DNA from: Halobacteriales archaeon QS_4_69_34
GTDB lineage: Archaea; Halobacteriota; Halobacteria; Halobacteriales; Halococcaceae
Assembly (NCBI GenBank): GCA_003021045.1
Contig: PXRN01000036.1
Location: forward strand, 1 to 60,980
Reading direction: 5' to 3'
Length of the DNA: 60,980 nt
Below are positions 1 through 7,963 of the stretch, in pieces. Made by a program: the position numbers and the translations under genes. Under the pieces are notes generated by a model. The model saw only the letters and a program-made list of their open reading frames with translations. It did not search any database and was not told where the DNA came from. Each line of letters opens with the position of its first letter. Position 1 is the stretch's first letter.

Positions 1-83
1 AAGAAGATGAAATCACCATACAGGAGCTCATCCAATTGCTCGCTGAACGGATCGATGAGGTGGACGAAACCAGTTTACAGTAA
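1..83 (+). CDS. C-terminal end of an unknown gene cut by the window start
   Basis: One frame is open from base 3 and reads about 26 residues rich in Glu, Asp, Leu and Ile, including QELIQLLAERIDEVDE, before TAA at 81-83. The composition suits an amphipathic or coiled-coil haloarchaeal C-terminus. The surrounding bases are more AT-rich than the rest of the window. The family cannot be named from so short a piece. An in-frame tail rather than chance is likely but not certain. Confidence 0.45.
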   Translation, partial: EDEITIQELIQLLAERIDEVDETSLQ

Positions 84-314
84 ACTTTACGGTAACATTT
101 CAATACTTCCCTTAATCACTACACGGCGCGGCGACCGTCGAGCGCGGGCATCCCTCTCCCCGGAAGGGGAGGCCACGAGGCCCGGGGGAGCCCGGATCGG
201 ACTCGCTCGAGTCCGGCGTTCGTCGACGGAGCAGCCCGTTCGCGCGTCGCGTGGCGCTTTGGCAGGCACATCACAACGTCTAAACCCGGCCGCAGTCACG
301 GGCAGCGTAGGATC

Positions 315-1004
315 ATGAACGCGGACATCTCGCCCGGATGGGCGGTCGCCGTCGTGCTGGTCGGCGCGGTGCTGGCGAGCGTCGTCGCGGGCGGTGCGCT
401 CGCCCAGTCGACGGACGTCGAGCCCAACCCGAACCGATCGCAAGCCCAACCCATCGAACCCGGAGAGACCATCGACGGCGACATCTCCTCGGTGGACGAG
501 CGGGACTGGTTCGCGTTGAACGCGACCGACGACCAGCAGGTGGTGATCGATTTCACGACGATCCAGTCGAACGGCACCCTCGGCGCCGTCTACTACTACG
601 ACCCGCCGGCGTGGAAGGCCAGCTTCTCCAGCGTGAACGACAGCAAGCGGATCGTCAAGCCGACCAACGGGTCCGGGACGTACTTCATCCAAGTCGGGAG
701 CGCCGACGACACGGGCGAGCAGGGCGTCGGCGACTACACGGGCCAGTATCGGATGACCGTCGAGACGATCGGGGTGAACGAGACCCCCGGGCCGACGCCG
801 ACGACCGGACCGACGCCGACGGCCGGGGCGACGACCGGATCGGCCCCCGACGCCGCCGGGACCGGGGCCGGGGCCGGAGCCGAAAGCACCGAAACCGAGG
901 CCGGTGATTCGAGCGCCTTCGGCCCCGGCTTCGGTGTCCTCGGCGCGTTCGCCGCGCTCGCCGTGCTCGCGGCGGCGCTGTTCGTGCGCTTGCGAAGCGG
1001 TTAA
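315..1004 (+). CDS. Secreted surface protein with PGF-CTERM sorting tail
   Basis: The 229-residue product has an N-terminal hydrophobic signal segment (about residues 9-31, ending near ALAQS). A globular part of about 110 residues follows, with the look of a bacterial pre-peptidase C-terminal (PPC) type beta-sandwich: DWFALNATDDQQVVIDF, then a YFIQVG strand. A Thr/Pro/Gly/Ala linker comes next, and the C-terminus has GPGFGVLGAFAALAVLAAAL followed by Arg residues. That end fits the PGF-CTERM signal processed by archaeosortase A, so the protein is probably lipid-anchored on the cell surface. The ATG at 315 gives an intact signal peptide. The function of the globular part is unknown. Confidence 0.8.
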   Translation: MNADISPGWAVAVVLVGAVLASVVAGGALAQSTDVEPNPNRSQAQPIEPGETIDGDISSVDERDWFALNATDDQQVVIDFTTIQSNGTLGAVYYYDPPAWKASFSSVNDSKRIVKPTNGSGTYFIQVGSADDTGEQGVGDYTGQYRMTVETIGVNETPGPTPTTGPTPTAGATTGSAPDAAGTGAGAGAESTETEAGDSSAFGPGFGVLGAFAALAVLAAALFVRLRSG

Positions 1005-1028
1005 GCGCCCGTCCGGTCAACCGCGGTC

Positions 1029-1295
1029 GTGAAGCGTCTCATCATCGTCGGCGACCCGGGCGTCCGCAAGGGCGGCGTCGTCGAGCACGACGACGAGGAG
1101 CTGGTCTGTTTCGGCATCTCGAAACAGGGTGAGTGGCACGGCCCCGACCGTCCACAGCTGTGGTGTACCGTCGGCGCTCCCGACGAGCGCGAGGCCTTCG
1201 AGCGGCGATCGTTCATCCCGATGCACCTGGAGACCGAGACGGTCGACGCCGAGGCGATCGAGGTGCGACGGAAGCGGGGCGAACCCGGAGCCTGA
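1029..1295 (+). CDS. Small conserved haloarchaeal protein (HAH_0734-like)
   Basis: A compact 88-residue soluble protein starts at a GTG, 24 nt after the previous stop. The sequence (KRLIIVGDPGVRKGG at the start, then EELVCFGISKQGEWHGPD and PQLWCTVG) matches my memory of the haloarchaeal family called HAH_0734, whose role is unknown. There are two Cys, no membrane segment and no recognised catalytic motif. The tight spacing suggests possible co-transcription with the upstream surface-protein gene. The family assignment is from memory. Confidence 0.65.
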   Translation: MKRLIIVGDPGVRKGGVVEHDDEELVCFGISKQGEWHGPDRPQLWCTVGAPDEREAFERRSFIPMHLETETVDAEAIEVRRKRGEPGA

Positions 1296-1497
1296 GCGGC
1301 CGGTCGGCTGCGCTCGCGGCGCCCGGGACGACGCCAGGTGTGACGAGGTCGTGTTTCGTGAAGCAGTGCAACCGACTCGGCCACAGAGACGACGGGGAAA
1401 GCCCCACCCGGTGGTCGATCGATCGACGATCGTTCGACTCAATACCGCCTGTGACGACCCCACAACGGTTATGTGTCCGTGCCGGAAGGATGGGACG

Positions 1498-1902
1498 ATG
1501 GCCGCCGCCAGCGAGCGCTCGATCACCGACCGCCTGGGGACCGGCCTCGGACTGCTGACGGCCGCCTTCGGCGCGGTCGGGTCGGGCTACGTGATCGTCC
1601 GGCTCGCCAGGATCGGCACGTTCCCGGCGTCGCTCGCCGGGGCCGCACTCACGCTGCTGGGCTCGCTGGCCGTCGCCTACGTGGTCTGGACCGAGAGGCT
1701 GGCGCTGCTGTGGGCGATCACCGTCCTCGTGGCGACGTTCGCCACCTACGGGACCGTGACGCTCGTCGCCGACCCGCAGGGGATCTTCACCGAGCAGGTC
1801 GCCGTAGTGAGCGTCTTCGGTTTCCTGCTCTTGCTGTCGGCGGTCCTGTTGAGCCTCGAACGCGCGGACGACGAAACCCGCTATCTCGTGCCGCTCGACT
1901 GA
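1498..1902 (+). CDS. Four-helix membrane protein of unknown function
   Basis: The predicted 134-residue protein starts at the ATG at 1498. A longer reading frame extends upstream, but its extra part is Arg-rich and looks non-coding. Four hydrophobic segments are visible: about residues 14-35 (LGLLTAAFGAVGSGYVIV), 43-63, 67-88 and 101-122. A short charged C-terminus follows. No motif identifies a function. The segment count and size resemble small haloarchaeal membrane proteins of the DUF family type. Confidence 0.6.
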   Translation: MAAASERSITDRLGTGLGLLTAAFGAVGSGYVIVRLARIGTFPASLAGAALTLLGSLAVAYVVWTERLALLWAITVLVATFATYGTVTLVADPQGIFTEQVAVVSVFGFLLLLSAVLLSLERADDETRYLVPLD

Positions 1903-1949
1903 ACACCCCGACGCGGGAGGGGTGGCTCGTTACCGGTAGTCGCGACCGC

Positions 1950-2459
1950 TCACGGGCGGCCCGCGTCCGTTCTCGATGCTGCATCGGCCCCCCGGCCGAC
2001 CCCGACGTCCCGGGGACGGCTCGGCGGCGCTCCGTCCTGAGCCTCGCTGCCGTGGGCCTCGCCGTCGTGGGCTTTCCCGCCATCGGCCTCGACCGCCGGG
2101 TCGGTGGTCGTCCTCTCGGGAGGGGCGGTCGCCGATTCGGGGTCGGTTTTGCGTCCCCGTCCGGTGAACGGGGACCCGGGTCCGAGGAGAGTCGCGCCGA
2201 CGGCGAAGGCGAAGAACACGATCAGGCCGCTCACGACGAGTCCACCGATGGCCTCGTGGAGCGCCGGGCGCGCCGGGGTGACGAAAGGCACGAGCGCGCC
2301 CGTCAGCCACAGGTACGCGAAACCGGCGCTCAGCTTGACGACGCCCGCCCGCCACGGCAGCGCCTCGGCCCGCCGGTAGAACAGGAGGGACGCGACCCAG
2401 CAGCCGAGCGCGAGTACGGACCACCGGAGCGCGAGCGCGACGCCGAACGACCCCACCAT
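1950..2459 (-). CDS. Membrane protein with charged C-terminal tail
   Basis: The 169-residue product starts at the ATG complementary to 2457-2459. The first 100 residues hold three hydrophobic segments (FGVALALRWSVLALGCWVAS, a segment around AGFAYLWLTGALVPFV and GLVVSGLIVFFAFAVGATLL). The rest is a hydrophilic, disordered tail rich in Asp, Gly, Arg and His, with repeats such as GKAHDGEAHGSEAQDG. It converges with the membrane-protein gene ending at 1902 and diverges from the CinA-like gene. The frame stays open far upstream of the ATG, but that part is the antisense of the CinA-like gene. Function unknown. Confidence 0.6.
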   Translation of the reverse strand: MVGSFGVALALRWSVLALGCWVASLLFYRRAEALPWRAGVVKLSAGFAYLWLTGALVPFVTPARPALHEAIGGLVVSGLIVFFAFAVGATLLGPGSPFTGRGRKTDPESATAPPERTTTDPAVEADGGKAHDGEAHGSEAQDGAPPSRPRDVGVGRGADAASRTDAGRP

Positions 2460-2608
2460 ACCGGCACCCCAAGGAGTACGGCACCGTAAGTATAGTGGTC
2501 GTGTCCGACGTGCGTCGGACGGCTCGCCGGACGCCGTGGTCCGTGTCGCCCTTCCCCACCACCCTCCCCAGGGGGCGGGCGACTCCCGATCGGCGGAGGG
2601 CTGTAGAC

Positions 2609-2612
2609 TTTT
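2609..2612 (+). promoter_or_regulatory. T-rich TATA-type box of the CinA-like gene
   Basis: CTTTTGTC centred about 26 nt before the ATG at 2637. The spacing fits a haloarchaeal leaderless promoter. Several other genes here have the same arrangement. Confidence 0.5.
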
Positions 2613-2636
2613 GTCGGTGGCCGCCCGACCATCGGT

Positions 2637-3323
2637 ATGCGCGTCGCGCTGGTCACCGTCGGCGACGAACTCCTCGCGGGCGATACGGTGAACACCAACG
2701 CCGCGTGGCTCGGTTCCCGACTGGCCGAGCGCGGCGCGCGCGTCGAGCGCGTCACCACCGTCCCCGATCGGGTCGTGGAGATCGCGGACGTCGTCGCTGC
2801 GTTCCGCGAAACCTACGACGCCGTGCTCGTCACCGGCGGACTCGGCCCGACTCACGACGACCTGACGATGGAGGCTGTCGCGCGGGCGTTCGACCGCGAG
2901 CTCGAGGAGAGCGAGGAAGCGATCGAGTGGCTCGAGGAACACGGGAACTACGCCCGCGCGGACCTCGCCGCGGGCACGGCCGACCTGCCGGCCGGCGCGC
3001 GCGTGCTCCACAACGAGGTCGGCGTCGCTCCCGGCTGTGTCGTGGACTCGGTGTACGTCCTCCCCGGCGTGCCCGAGGAGATGAAAGCGATGTTCGAGTC
3101 GATCGAGAGGGAGTTTGCGGGGACGGTCGCCCACGTCGAGCGCGTCCGCGCCGACGAGCCCGAGAGCGCGCTGCTCGATCGCCTCGCCGAGATCCAGGAG
3201 CGCTTCGACGTGAAGGTCGGGAGCTACCCCGGCGAGAGCGTGGAGGTCAAACTGGAGAGCGACGACGAGAGCGAGGTCGCGCGGGCGGCCGACTGGCTGC
3301 GTGAGCGGGTCGAAAGTGGCTAG
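2637..3323 (+). CDS. CinA-like molybdopterin-binding (MoCF biosynthesis) domain protein
   Basis: The 228-residue protein opens with VALVTVGDELLAGDTVNTNA and continues with LVTGGLGPTHDDLTMEAVAR, the signature of the MoaB/Mog/CinA N-terminal domain that binds pterin or pyrophosphate-containing substrates. A C-terminal half (VLPGVPEEMKAMFESI, then a small alpha/beta segment) completes the archaeal CinA-like form. The bacterial C-terminal nicotinamide-nucleotide amidase domain is absent. In the CinA family this domain acts as an ADP-ribose or nicotinamide-nucleotide pyrophosphatase; that role is inferred here. A T-rich promoter box lies 26 nt upstream, implying a leaderless mRNA. Confidence 0.8.
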   Translation: MRVALVTVGDELLAGDTVNTNAAWLGSRLAERGARVERVTTVPDRVVEIADVVAAFRETYDAVLVTGGLGPTHDDLTMEAVARAFDRELEESEEAIEWLEEHGNYARADLAAGTADLPAGARVLHNEVGVAPGCVVDSVYVLPGVPEEMKAMFESIEREFAGTVAHVERVRADEPESALLDRLAEIQERFDVKVGSYPGESVEVKLESDDESEVARAADWLRERVESG

Positions 3324-3436
3324 CGATAGAGGTACGCCCACCACGCGACGACCATCGCCAGCCCCGAAAGCAGTACGACGTAGCCGGCGGCGTCGATCGC
3401 GCCCGCTCGAACGCCCTCCTGTAACAGCACGTGCAT
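3320..3436 (-). CDS. 38-residue single-pass membrane protein
   Basis: A tiny gene between the CinA-like gene and the NAD kinase gene, on the opposite strand. The ATG is complementary to 3434-3436. The product has a short polar N-terminus (HVLLQEGVRAGAIDAAG) and one hydrophobic helix (YVVLLSGLAMVVAWWAYLYR). Its stop overlaps the end of the CinA-like gene tail to tail by 4 nt. Size and organisation resemble small haloarchaeal membrane proteins. No function can be assigned, and chance cannot be excluded. Confidence 0.5.
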   Translation of the reverse strand: MHVLLQEGVRAGAIDAAGYVVLLSGLAMVVAWWAYLYR

Positions 3437-3510
3437 GGCTCTCCGGTTCCGGGCCGGACGGTTTACCCGTTTCCATCCGAACTCGACCGTGCCCGCTCGT
3501 GTCGCGCGGC

Positions 3511-3514
3511 TTTT
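3511..3514 (+). promoter_or_regulatory. T-rich promoter box of the NAD kinase gene
   Basis: GGCTTTTGTCCCC lies 26 nt before the ATG at 3539, nearly identical to the box before the gene at 7964. Confidence 0.5.
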
Positions 3515-3538
3515 GTCCCCGCCGGACGGACCGCCGGT

Positions 3539-4693
3539 ATGCGACGGATCGGCTTCGTGCTGAACCCTATCGCCGGAATGGGCGGGCGGGTCGGGCTCAA
3601 GGGCACCGACGGGAAAGTCGCGGCGGCGCGCGCCCGCGGCGCGGAGCCGCGCGCACCCGGGCGAGCCCGCGAGGCGCTCGACGTCCTCGCCGAGCGCGCA
3701 CACAGTGAGCACGCCCCCGACGTCGAACTGTTCGCCGCTGGCGACCCGATGGGCGCGGCCGAGGCGCGCGCTGTAGGCTTCGATCCCACTGTCGTAACCG
3801 AGCCCCCGAAGGAGACGACCGCAGCGGACACCCGGACAGCGGTCCGGGCGTTCGTCGAACGCGGCGTCGATCCGGTGCTGTTCGTCGGCGGCGACGGCAC
3901 GGCCGTCGACGTCGCGGAGACCCTCGACGAGTGCGGCGTGGAGACGCCGATGCTCGGCGTGCCGGCGGGCGTGAAGGTCTACTCCTCGGTGTTCGCGGTC
4001 TCGCCGCGCGCCGCCGGGCGGATCGCGGCGTCGTTCGGCGAGACGGAGACCGCCGAGGTCAACGACGTCGACGAGGACGCCTACCGGGAAGGGGAGGTCC
4101 ACACTGAACTGCGCGCGCTCGCACGGGTGCCGGTCGCCGAGGAGCGCCAGTCCTCGAAACAGCTCGCCGGCGGAACAGTAGAGACGCTCGCGGCCGGCGT
4201 CGCAAGCGAGGTCGAGCCCGGCGTCACCTACGTGCTCGGTCCCGGCAGCACGCTCGGAGCCATCGAGGAGGCCTTCGGGTTCGAGGGAACGCCGCTGGGC
4301 GTCGACGTCTGGCGAGCCGGCGCGGGCAAAGACGAGAACGGGGCTGGCGGCGCGGACGACGCGGACGGCCGTGGAGGCGACGACACACCCGCTGGCGAGC
4401 TCCTGGCCCGGGACGCGAGCGCTGACGAGATCCGCGCGCATCTCGACGATCGGAACGTCGTCGTGGTGTCGCCGATCGGCGGGCAGGGATTCGTGTTCGG
4501 GCGGGGCAACCACCAGATCGCACCCGACGTGATCCGTCGCTCGGCGGTCGAGGTGGTCGCCTCCCGGCGCAAGCTCGACGGCGTCGGCGTCCTCCGGGTC
4601 GACACCGGCGATCCCGAACTCGACGACGCCCTCGGAGGCTGGTGGAAGGTCCGGACGGGCCGCGTCGAGCGCCGCATGATGAAGGTCGTCTAG
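3539..4693 (+). CDS. ATP-NAD kinase family protein
   Basis: A 384-residue product beginning RRIGFVLNPIAGMGGRVGLKGTDG. It contains FVGGDGTAVDVAETL near residues 118-132, the GGDGT phosphate-binding motif of the NAD kinase/diacylglycerol kinase superfamily, and a second substrate loop (GVPAGVKVYSSVFAVSP). The C-terminal part has VVVSPIGGQGFVFGRGNHQI, typical of the archaeal ATP-NAD kinase-like family of about 370 residues. A Gly/Asp-rich insertion (around residues 265-285, DENGAGGADDADGRGGDD) looks like a flexible surface loop. It probably phosphorylates NAD or a related substrate. The start follows a T-box at the standard leaderless distance. Confidence 0.8.
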   Translation: MRRIGFVLNPIAGMGGRVGLKGTDGKVAAARARGAEPRAPGRAREALDVLAERAHSEHAPDVELFAAGDPMGAAEARAVGFDPTVVTEPPKETTAADTRTAVRAFVERGVDPVLFVGGDGTAVDVAETLDECGVETPMLGVPAGVKVYSSVFAVSPRAAGRIAASFGETETAEVNDVDEDAYREGEVHTELRALARVPVAEERQSSKQLAGGTVETLAAGVASEVEPGVTYVLGPGSTLGAIEEAFGFEGTPLGVDVWRAGAGKDENGAGGADDADGRGGDDTPAGELLARDASADEIRAHLDDRNVVVVSPIGGQGFVFGRGNHQIAPDVIRRSAVEVVASRRKLDGVGVLRVDTGDPELDDALGGWWKVRTGRVERRMMKVV

Positions 4694-4704
4694 CCGTACA
4701 GGTA

Positions 4705-4739
4705 ACACCTCAAACGTTGCGCGCCCGCTCGTGAGGTGT
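4705..4739. promoter_or_regulatory. Inverted repeat ahead of the PhoU-like regulator
   Basis: ACACCTCA at 4705-4712 and its exact complement TGAGGTGT at 4732-4739 flank a 19-nt spacer. A further AGGTGTT at 4753-4759 repeats half of the arm just before the start codon at 4780. It could be an operator (the downstream protein has a DNA-binding AbrB domain), or a hairpin at the end of the NAD kinase transcript. Confidence 0.35.
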
Positions 4740-4779
4740 ATGGTGAAGACTAAGGTGTTCGCGGGCCTCGGTCGGGGGC

Positions 4780-5811
4780 ATGGAGACGCGCAAGGTCCAG
4801 CGGCTCGGCCCCTCGACGCTGGCGATGACGCTGCCGGCGGAGTGGGCCAAAGAGCACGACGTCGAGAAAGGTGACGAGGTCAGCCTCCGGCTGAGCGGGA
4901 AGGGGCCTCTCACGGTGCTGCCCGAGTCGAGTCAGGCCGGGGAGGCCGAAGCGACGATCAACGCCGAGCACCTCGACGCGGCGGCCGTCGAGCGCGCGAT
5001 CCTCTCCCAGTACGTGCTCGGTCGGCGGGTCATCAACGTCGAGGTCGGCGAGGGCACGCTCGCCTCCGAGCACATCAACGCCGTCTACAGCGCCGAAACC
5101 CAGCTCATGGGACTGGGGGTGATCGAGGAGACGCCCGAGCGCATCTCGATCCGGTGTTCGGTCGATCCGGCGGATTTCGAGCTCGACAACCTGCTCGAAC
5201 GCCTCGAGAGCACTGGCTCGACGATGCGCCAGGAGGCCGTGAAGGCGCTCGCTCACGGCAACCCCGACCTCGCCGAGCGCGCCCTGAACCGGGAGCGGCA
5301 GGCCAACAAGATCTTCGTGCTCCTGTTGCGCTTGCTCTTTACGGCCTACCAGAACCCGAATCTCGCGCGCGCGGTCGGCCTCGACGACGGCTTTCCCCTG
5401 ATCGGGTATCGCGCCATCGCCAAGAACTTGGAGCTGACGGCGGACAACGCCGAGGACATCGGCGACATCGTCATGGACGCGAGCGGACACGCCCTCGAAG
5501 TCGACTCGGCGGCGATGCGGCGGATCCGGGAGTTCACCGACCAGGCCGACGAGATGTCCGAGCTCGCGGTTCGAGCCGCCGTGGAGCGGGACTTCGAGGC
5601 CACGATCCGGGTGCGCGAGCTGTTCGCCGACATCAGGAACCGCGAGCAGGAGATCCTCGCGGACCTGCCCGAGATGGACAACGAGGACCTCCTCCGGGTG
5701 CGGGAGGTGCTCGTCGGTCTCGACCAGACCGCCCAGTACGCCGTCCGGAACGCCGAGATCGCCACCAACCTCGCGCTCAACGAGGAGTCCGAACACATCA
5801 CGATCCGGTAG
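4780..5811 (+). CDS. Phosphate uptake regulator: AbrB DNA-binding domain plus PhoU domains
   Basis: The 343-residue protein begins with a SpoVT-AbrB fold (METRKVQRLGPSTLAMTLPA, then EWAKEHDVEKGDEVSLRL). Two helical PhoU-like repeats fill about residues 120-330, including LERLESTGSTMRQEAVKAL and AADNAEDIGDIVMDASGHAL-type segments. The AbrB-PhoU fusion is typical of archaea and is usually linked to phosphate transport control. No pst or phosphate transporter gene lies nearby, so this is an orphan regulator here. An inverted repeat just upstream could be its own operator. It converges with the lipoprotein gene at 5838. Confidence 0.85.
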   Translation: METRKVQRLGPSTLAMTLPAEWAKEHDVEKGDEVSLRLSGKGPLTVLPESSQAGEAEATINAEHLDAAAVERAILSQYVLGRRVINVEVGEGTLASEHINAVYSAETQLMGLGVIEETPERISIRCSVDPADFELDNLLERLESTGSTMRQEAVKALAHGNPDLAERALNRERQANKIFVLLLRLLFTAYQNPNLARAVGLDDGFPLIGYRAIAKNLELTADNAEDIGDIVMDASGHALEVDSAAMRRIREFTDQADEMSELAVRAAVERDFEATIRVRELFADIRNREQEILADLPEMDNEDLLRVREVLVGLDQTAQYAVRNAEIATNLALNEESEHITIR

Positions 5812-5837
5812 GGGTCGTTTCGCTCGGCCGTCGTCGA

Positions 5838-6518
5838 CTATCTCGATCCCGACGGTCGGTAGTTCCGCGCGTCGGCGATCTCGCCGTCGGGCGTCTCGAT
5901 CACGACCCGGTCGCCGCCGTCGTCGATGACCGGATAGAGGAAGTCCGCATAGAACGTCGTGCCGGCGCTGTCGCCCCACCCGGTGTGGAGGGTGACCGTC
6001 TCCCCCGGGCCGAGCGAGTAATCGGGAAACTCGTAGCGCTGGCCGAAGCCGCCGAAGTCGGCGACGTAGCCCGCGAGGTCGAGCGGCTCTCCGCCGGCGT
6101 TCTCGAGGACGATCGACTCCCCCTCGGCGTCGATCGAGACGATCGCCGGCCGGCCCGCCCCCGTCGTCCCCGTGGATGGGGTCGCGGTCGCGGCGGTCGC
6201 GGCTCCGGTCGTTCGTGTCGCGGTCAGTGGCGGCGTCGTGGTCGGTGGCGTCGCCGGCGGCGTCGCGGTCGACGTCGCAGTCGCGGTCGGCGTGGTCGTC
6301 GGCGCTGCCGTCACGGTCGTCGCGGTCGCGGTCGGGGTCGACGTCGCAGTCGCGGTCGTCGTCCCGGCAGTCGTCGCGGTCGCCAGCACCGGCACGGGAT
6401 CGGTTTCGGAGAGCCGGGCCGACTCGGTCGGCGTCGCTTCCTCGTCGGTCTGGGCGAGCATCGAACAGCCTGCGAGGGTCGCGGCGACGAGCACGAGCGC
6501 GAGCGCGGTTCGTCCCAT
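5838..6518 (-). CDS. Lipoprotein with Thr/Ala/Pro linker and lamin-tail domain
   Basis: I use the ATG complementary to 6516-6518, preceded immediately by a GTG. The 226-residue protein starts GRTALALVLVAATLAGCSML, a signal peptide with lipobox LAGC. About 100 residues of Thr/Ala/Pro low-complexity sequence follow, a probable O-glycosylated cell-wall spanner encoded by near-repetitive GTCGCG-rich DNA. The C-terminal 100 residues (IVSIDAEGESIVLENAGGEP, LDLAGYVADFGGFGQRYEFP, LGPGETVTLHTGWG) match a lamin-tail domain, a beta-sandwich seen in many haloarchaeal surface proteins. It is exported and anchored by its N-terminal Cys lipid. Confidence 0.8.
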   Translation of the reverse strand: MGRTALALVLVAATLAGCSMLAQTDEEATPTESARLSETDPVPVLATATTAGTTTATATSTPTATATTVTAAPTTTPTATATSTATPPATPPTTTPPLTATRTTGAATAATATPSTGTTGAGRPAIVSIDAEGESIVLENAGGEPLDLAGYVADFGGFGQRYEFPDYSLGPGETVTLHTGWGDSAGTTFYADFLYPVIDDGGDRVVIETPDGEIADARNYRPSGSR

Positions 6519-6639
6519 CACGTGCCGGGGAACGTGCCCGAGACGTAACTACCCCGCGCCCGGCCGGGAGAACGGGTGCCGGCTCCGAGTCCCTCTCCCG
6601 TCGCCGCGCTGGCTCCCGTCCGCGCCGTCGGCGTCGGGT

Positions 6640-7200
6640 CGCGCCCCCGCCGTCCGGGTCGCCGGCCCCGAAGACGTCGATCTCGAACGTGTCGGTACGG
6701 AAGTCGTCGAGCGCGACCCGGACGACGCCGGTCGGCAGCTCGATGCGCGGCGAACTCGATTCGCACGTCGGTGCGCTGGCCGCGCCGAACGTGGCTGCCC
6801 CACCACGCGGGGAGGGCCTCGTTATCGGGCGTCGGTCCGACGGGAATCGTCGTCCGCCCGGGCGACAGCGAGAGGAGGCCCGCGCTGCCCGCAGCCATCC
6901 GGGTGCCGTTCACGTCGACGGCGTAGTTCATCGTCGTGTCGTCGCGCGCCAGCCCGAACGGGGCGGGTTCCGGACGGTGACGTCGGCCACGACGTCGTCG
7001 CGCTCTCGTCGACGTCCGCGAAGCGGCCCTCGATGCCGACCACGCGGGGTCCGTCAACGCGCCGGCCGCGGCGAGCGACCCCCCTCCCCTCCCAGCGAGC
7101 GCGAGGAAGACGAGGAGGACGAGGAGCGTCGTGCCGATCGTTCCGCTCGGGCTGTCGAACAGCAGCGACCGGAAGGTGTTCGTCGTCGCCCGTCCGTCGC
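6640..7200 (-). pseudogene. Frameshifted LEA type 2 family protein
   Basis: No single frame encodes this protein, but successive frames on the minus strand give continuous homology. They are a membrane segment SLLFDSPSGTIGTTLLVLLV (about 7190-7060), VVGIEGRFADVDESATT (7055-7000), VVADVTVRNP (about 6995-6965), PFGLARDDTTMNYAVDVNGT through LPAWWGSHVRRGQRTDVRIE (6965-6745), and ELPTGVVRVALDDFRTDTFE (6745-6665). The order matches the haloarchaeal LEA type 2 (water stress/hypersensitive response) architecture of one membrane anchor plus a beta-sandwich. At least four frame changes are needed, so it is a decayed gene or very poor sequence. The ends are approximate. Confidence 0.7.
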
Positions 7201-7313
7201 GTTCGAGTCGGGACCTGTCGTTCCGCTCGCGTCCGGAATAGACGAGCGAGTGGCGTCGATCGTCGACCGCCGCCCATCGAAACGACCTAATCCCCGGCCG
7301 CGGTAGCGCCGGT

Positions 7314-7496
7314 ATGACCGCTGACTCCACCAGCACCGACCGGGGCGTCGGCGTCGCGGTGCTGTTCGCCCTGCTCGGGCTCGCCGGCGCGCTCGTCATG
7401 TACGTCGCCCCCACACAGGTCGTCGCGGGGTGGGCGTTCGCCGCCGCGATGGTCGCCGGGACCGTGCTCGTGGCGGCGATCCACGTCGCCAGGTAG
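7314..7496 (+). CDS. 60-residue two-helix membrane protein
   Basis: The start is ATG with a short Thr/Ser/Asp-rich N-terminus (TADSTSTDRGVG). Two hydrophobic segments follow (VAVLFALLGLAGALVMYVA and WAFAAAMVAGTVLVAAIHVA), separated by a short loop. The shape fits small haloarchaeal membrane proteins of unknown function. It has no close partner: the next gene starts about 140 nt downstream. Confidence 0.6.
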   Translation: MTADSTSTDRGVGVAVLFALLGLAGALVMYVAPTQVVAGWAFAAAMVAGTVLVAAIHVAR

Positions 7497-7636
7497 CCCG
7501 GGTGGCGGCGCTCGACGGCGATCGTCGCCGAGTGGCCCGGCGGCGTTCGCGCGATCCGTGCCGCGGCGGCCGCGGTCGGGCGCGAACCGGTCCGTGCCGG
7601 CAAAGGATTAAGACCGTCAGCGCCGTGGGTAACGCA

Positions 7637-7861
7637 ATGAGCGATTACACCGAGGACGAGCGGCGAATCCTCGCGTACCTCCACGACAGCGTCTCGCGCG
7701 GGCAGGAGTACTTCCGCGCGAAACACATCGCCGAGCAGCTCGGGCTCTCCTCGAAGGAGGTCGGCGCACGCCTCCCCCGTCTCGCCGAGAAGTCGGAGGG
7801 CGTCCGCATCGAGAAGTGGGGCCGCGCGAAGTCGACCACGTGGCGGGTCACGCCCGGGTAG
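7637..7861 (+). CDS. Small winged-helix protein (DUF7123-like)
   Basis: The 74-residue protein reads TEDERRILAYLHDSVSRGQE, then AEQLGLSSKEVGARLPRLAE and IEKWGRAKSTTWRV. Helices 2-3 plus the WGRAKSTTWRV wing form a minimal winged-helix domain, as in the haloarchaeal family I recall as DUF7123. It probably binds DNA, but no target is indicated by the surroundings. The ATG at 7637 is the only good start, and GGATTAAG upstream (about 7605-7612) may serve as the promoter box. Confidence 0.7.
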   Translation: MSDYTEDERRILAYLHDSVSRGQEYFRAKHIAEQLGLSSKEVGARLPRLAEKSEGVRIEKWGRAKSTTWRVTPG

Positions 7862-7934
7862 TTCGCGTAGCGGCCGGCCGTTCGGCCGCCGTCTCGATCG
7901 ACTCGGTTTCCGTCGAGTGCCGGTGTCGGCGCGC

Positions 7935-7938
7935 TTTT
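7935..7938 (+). promoter_or_regulatory. T-rich promoter box of the SRPBCC gene
   Basis: GCGCTTTTGTCCCC lies 27 nt before the ATG at 7964. Confidence 0.5.
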
Positions 7939-7963
7939 GTCCCCGGGCCACGGTGGGAGCGAC

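Noticed and set aside
1950..3476. A 508-residue minus-strand open frame covering the CinA-like gene
   Set aside because: Only its last third (1950-2459) looks like protein. The upstream part is the antisense of a clearly conserved gene, as is common in GC-rich DNA.
6160..6470. Repetitive GTCGCGGTCG-type DNA resembling a CRISPR or minisatellite
   Set aside because: Units are irregular, have no unique spacers, and encode the Thr/Ala/Pro linker of the lipoprotein gene.
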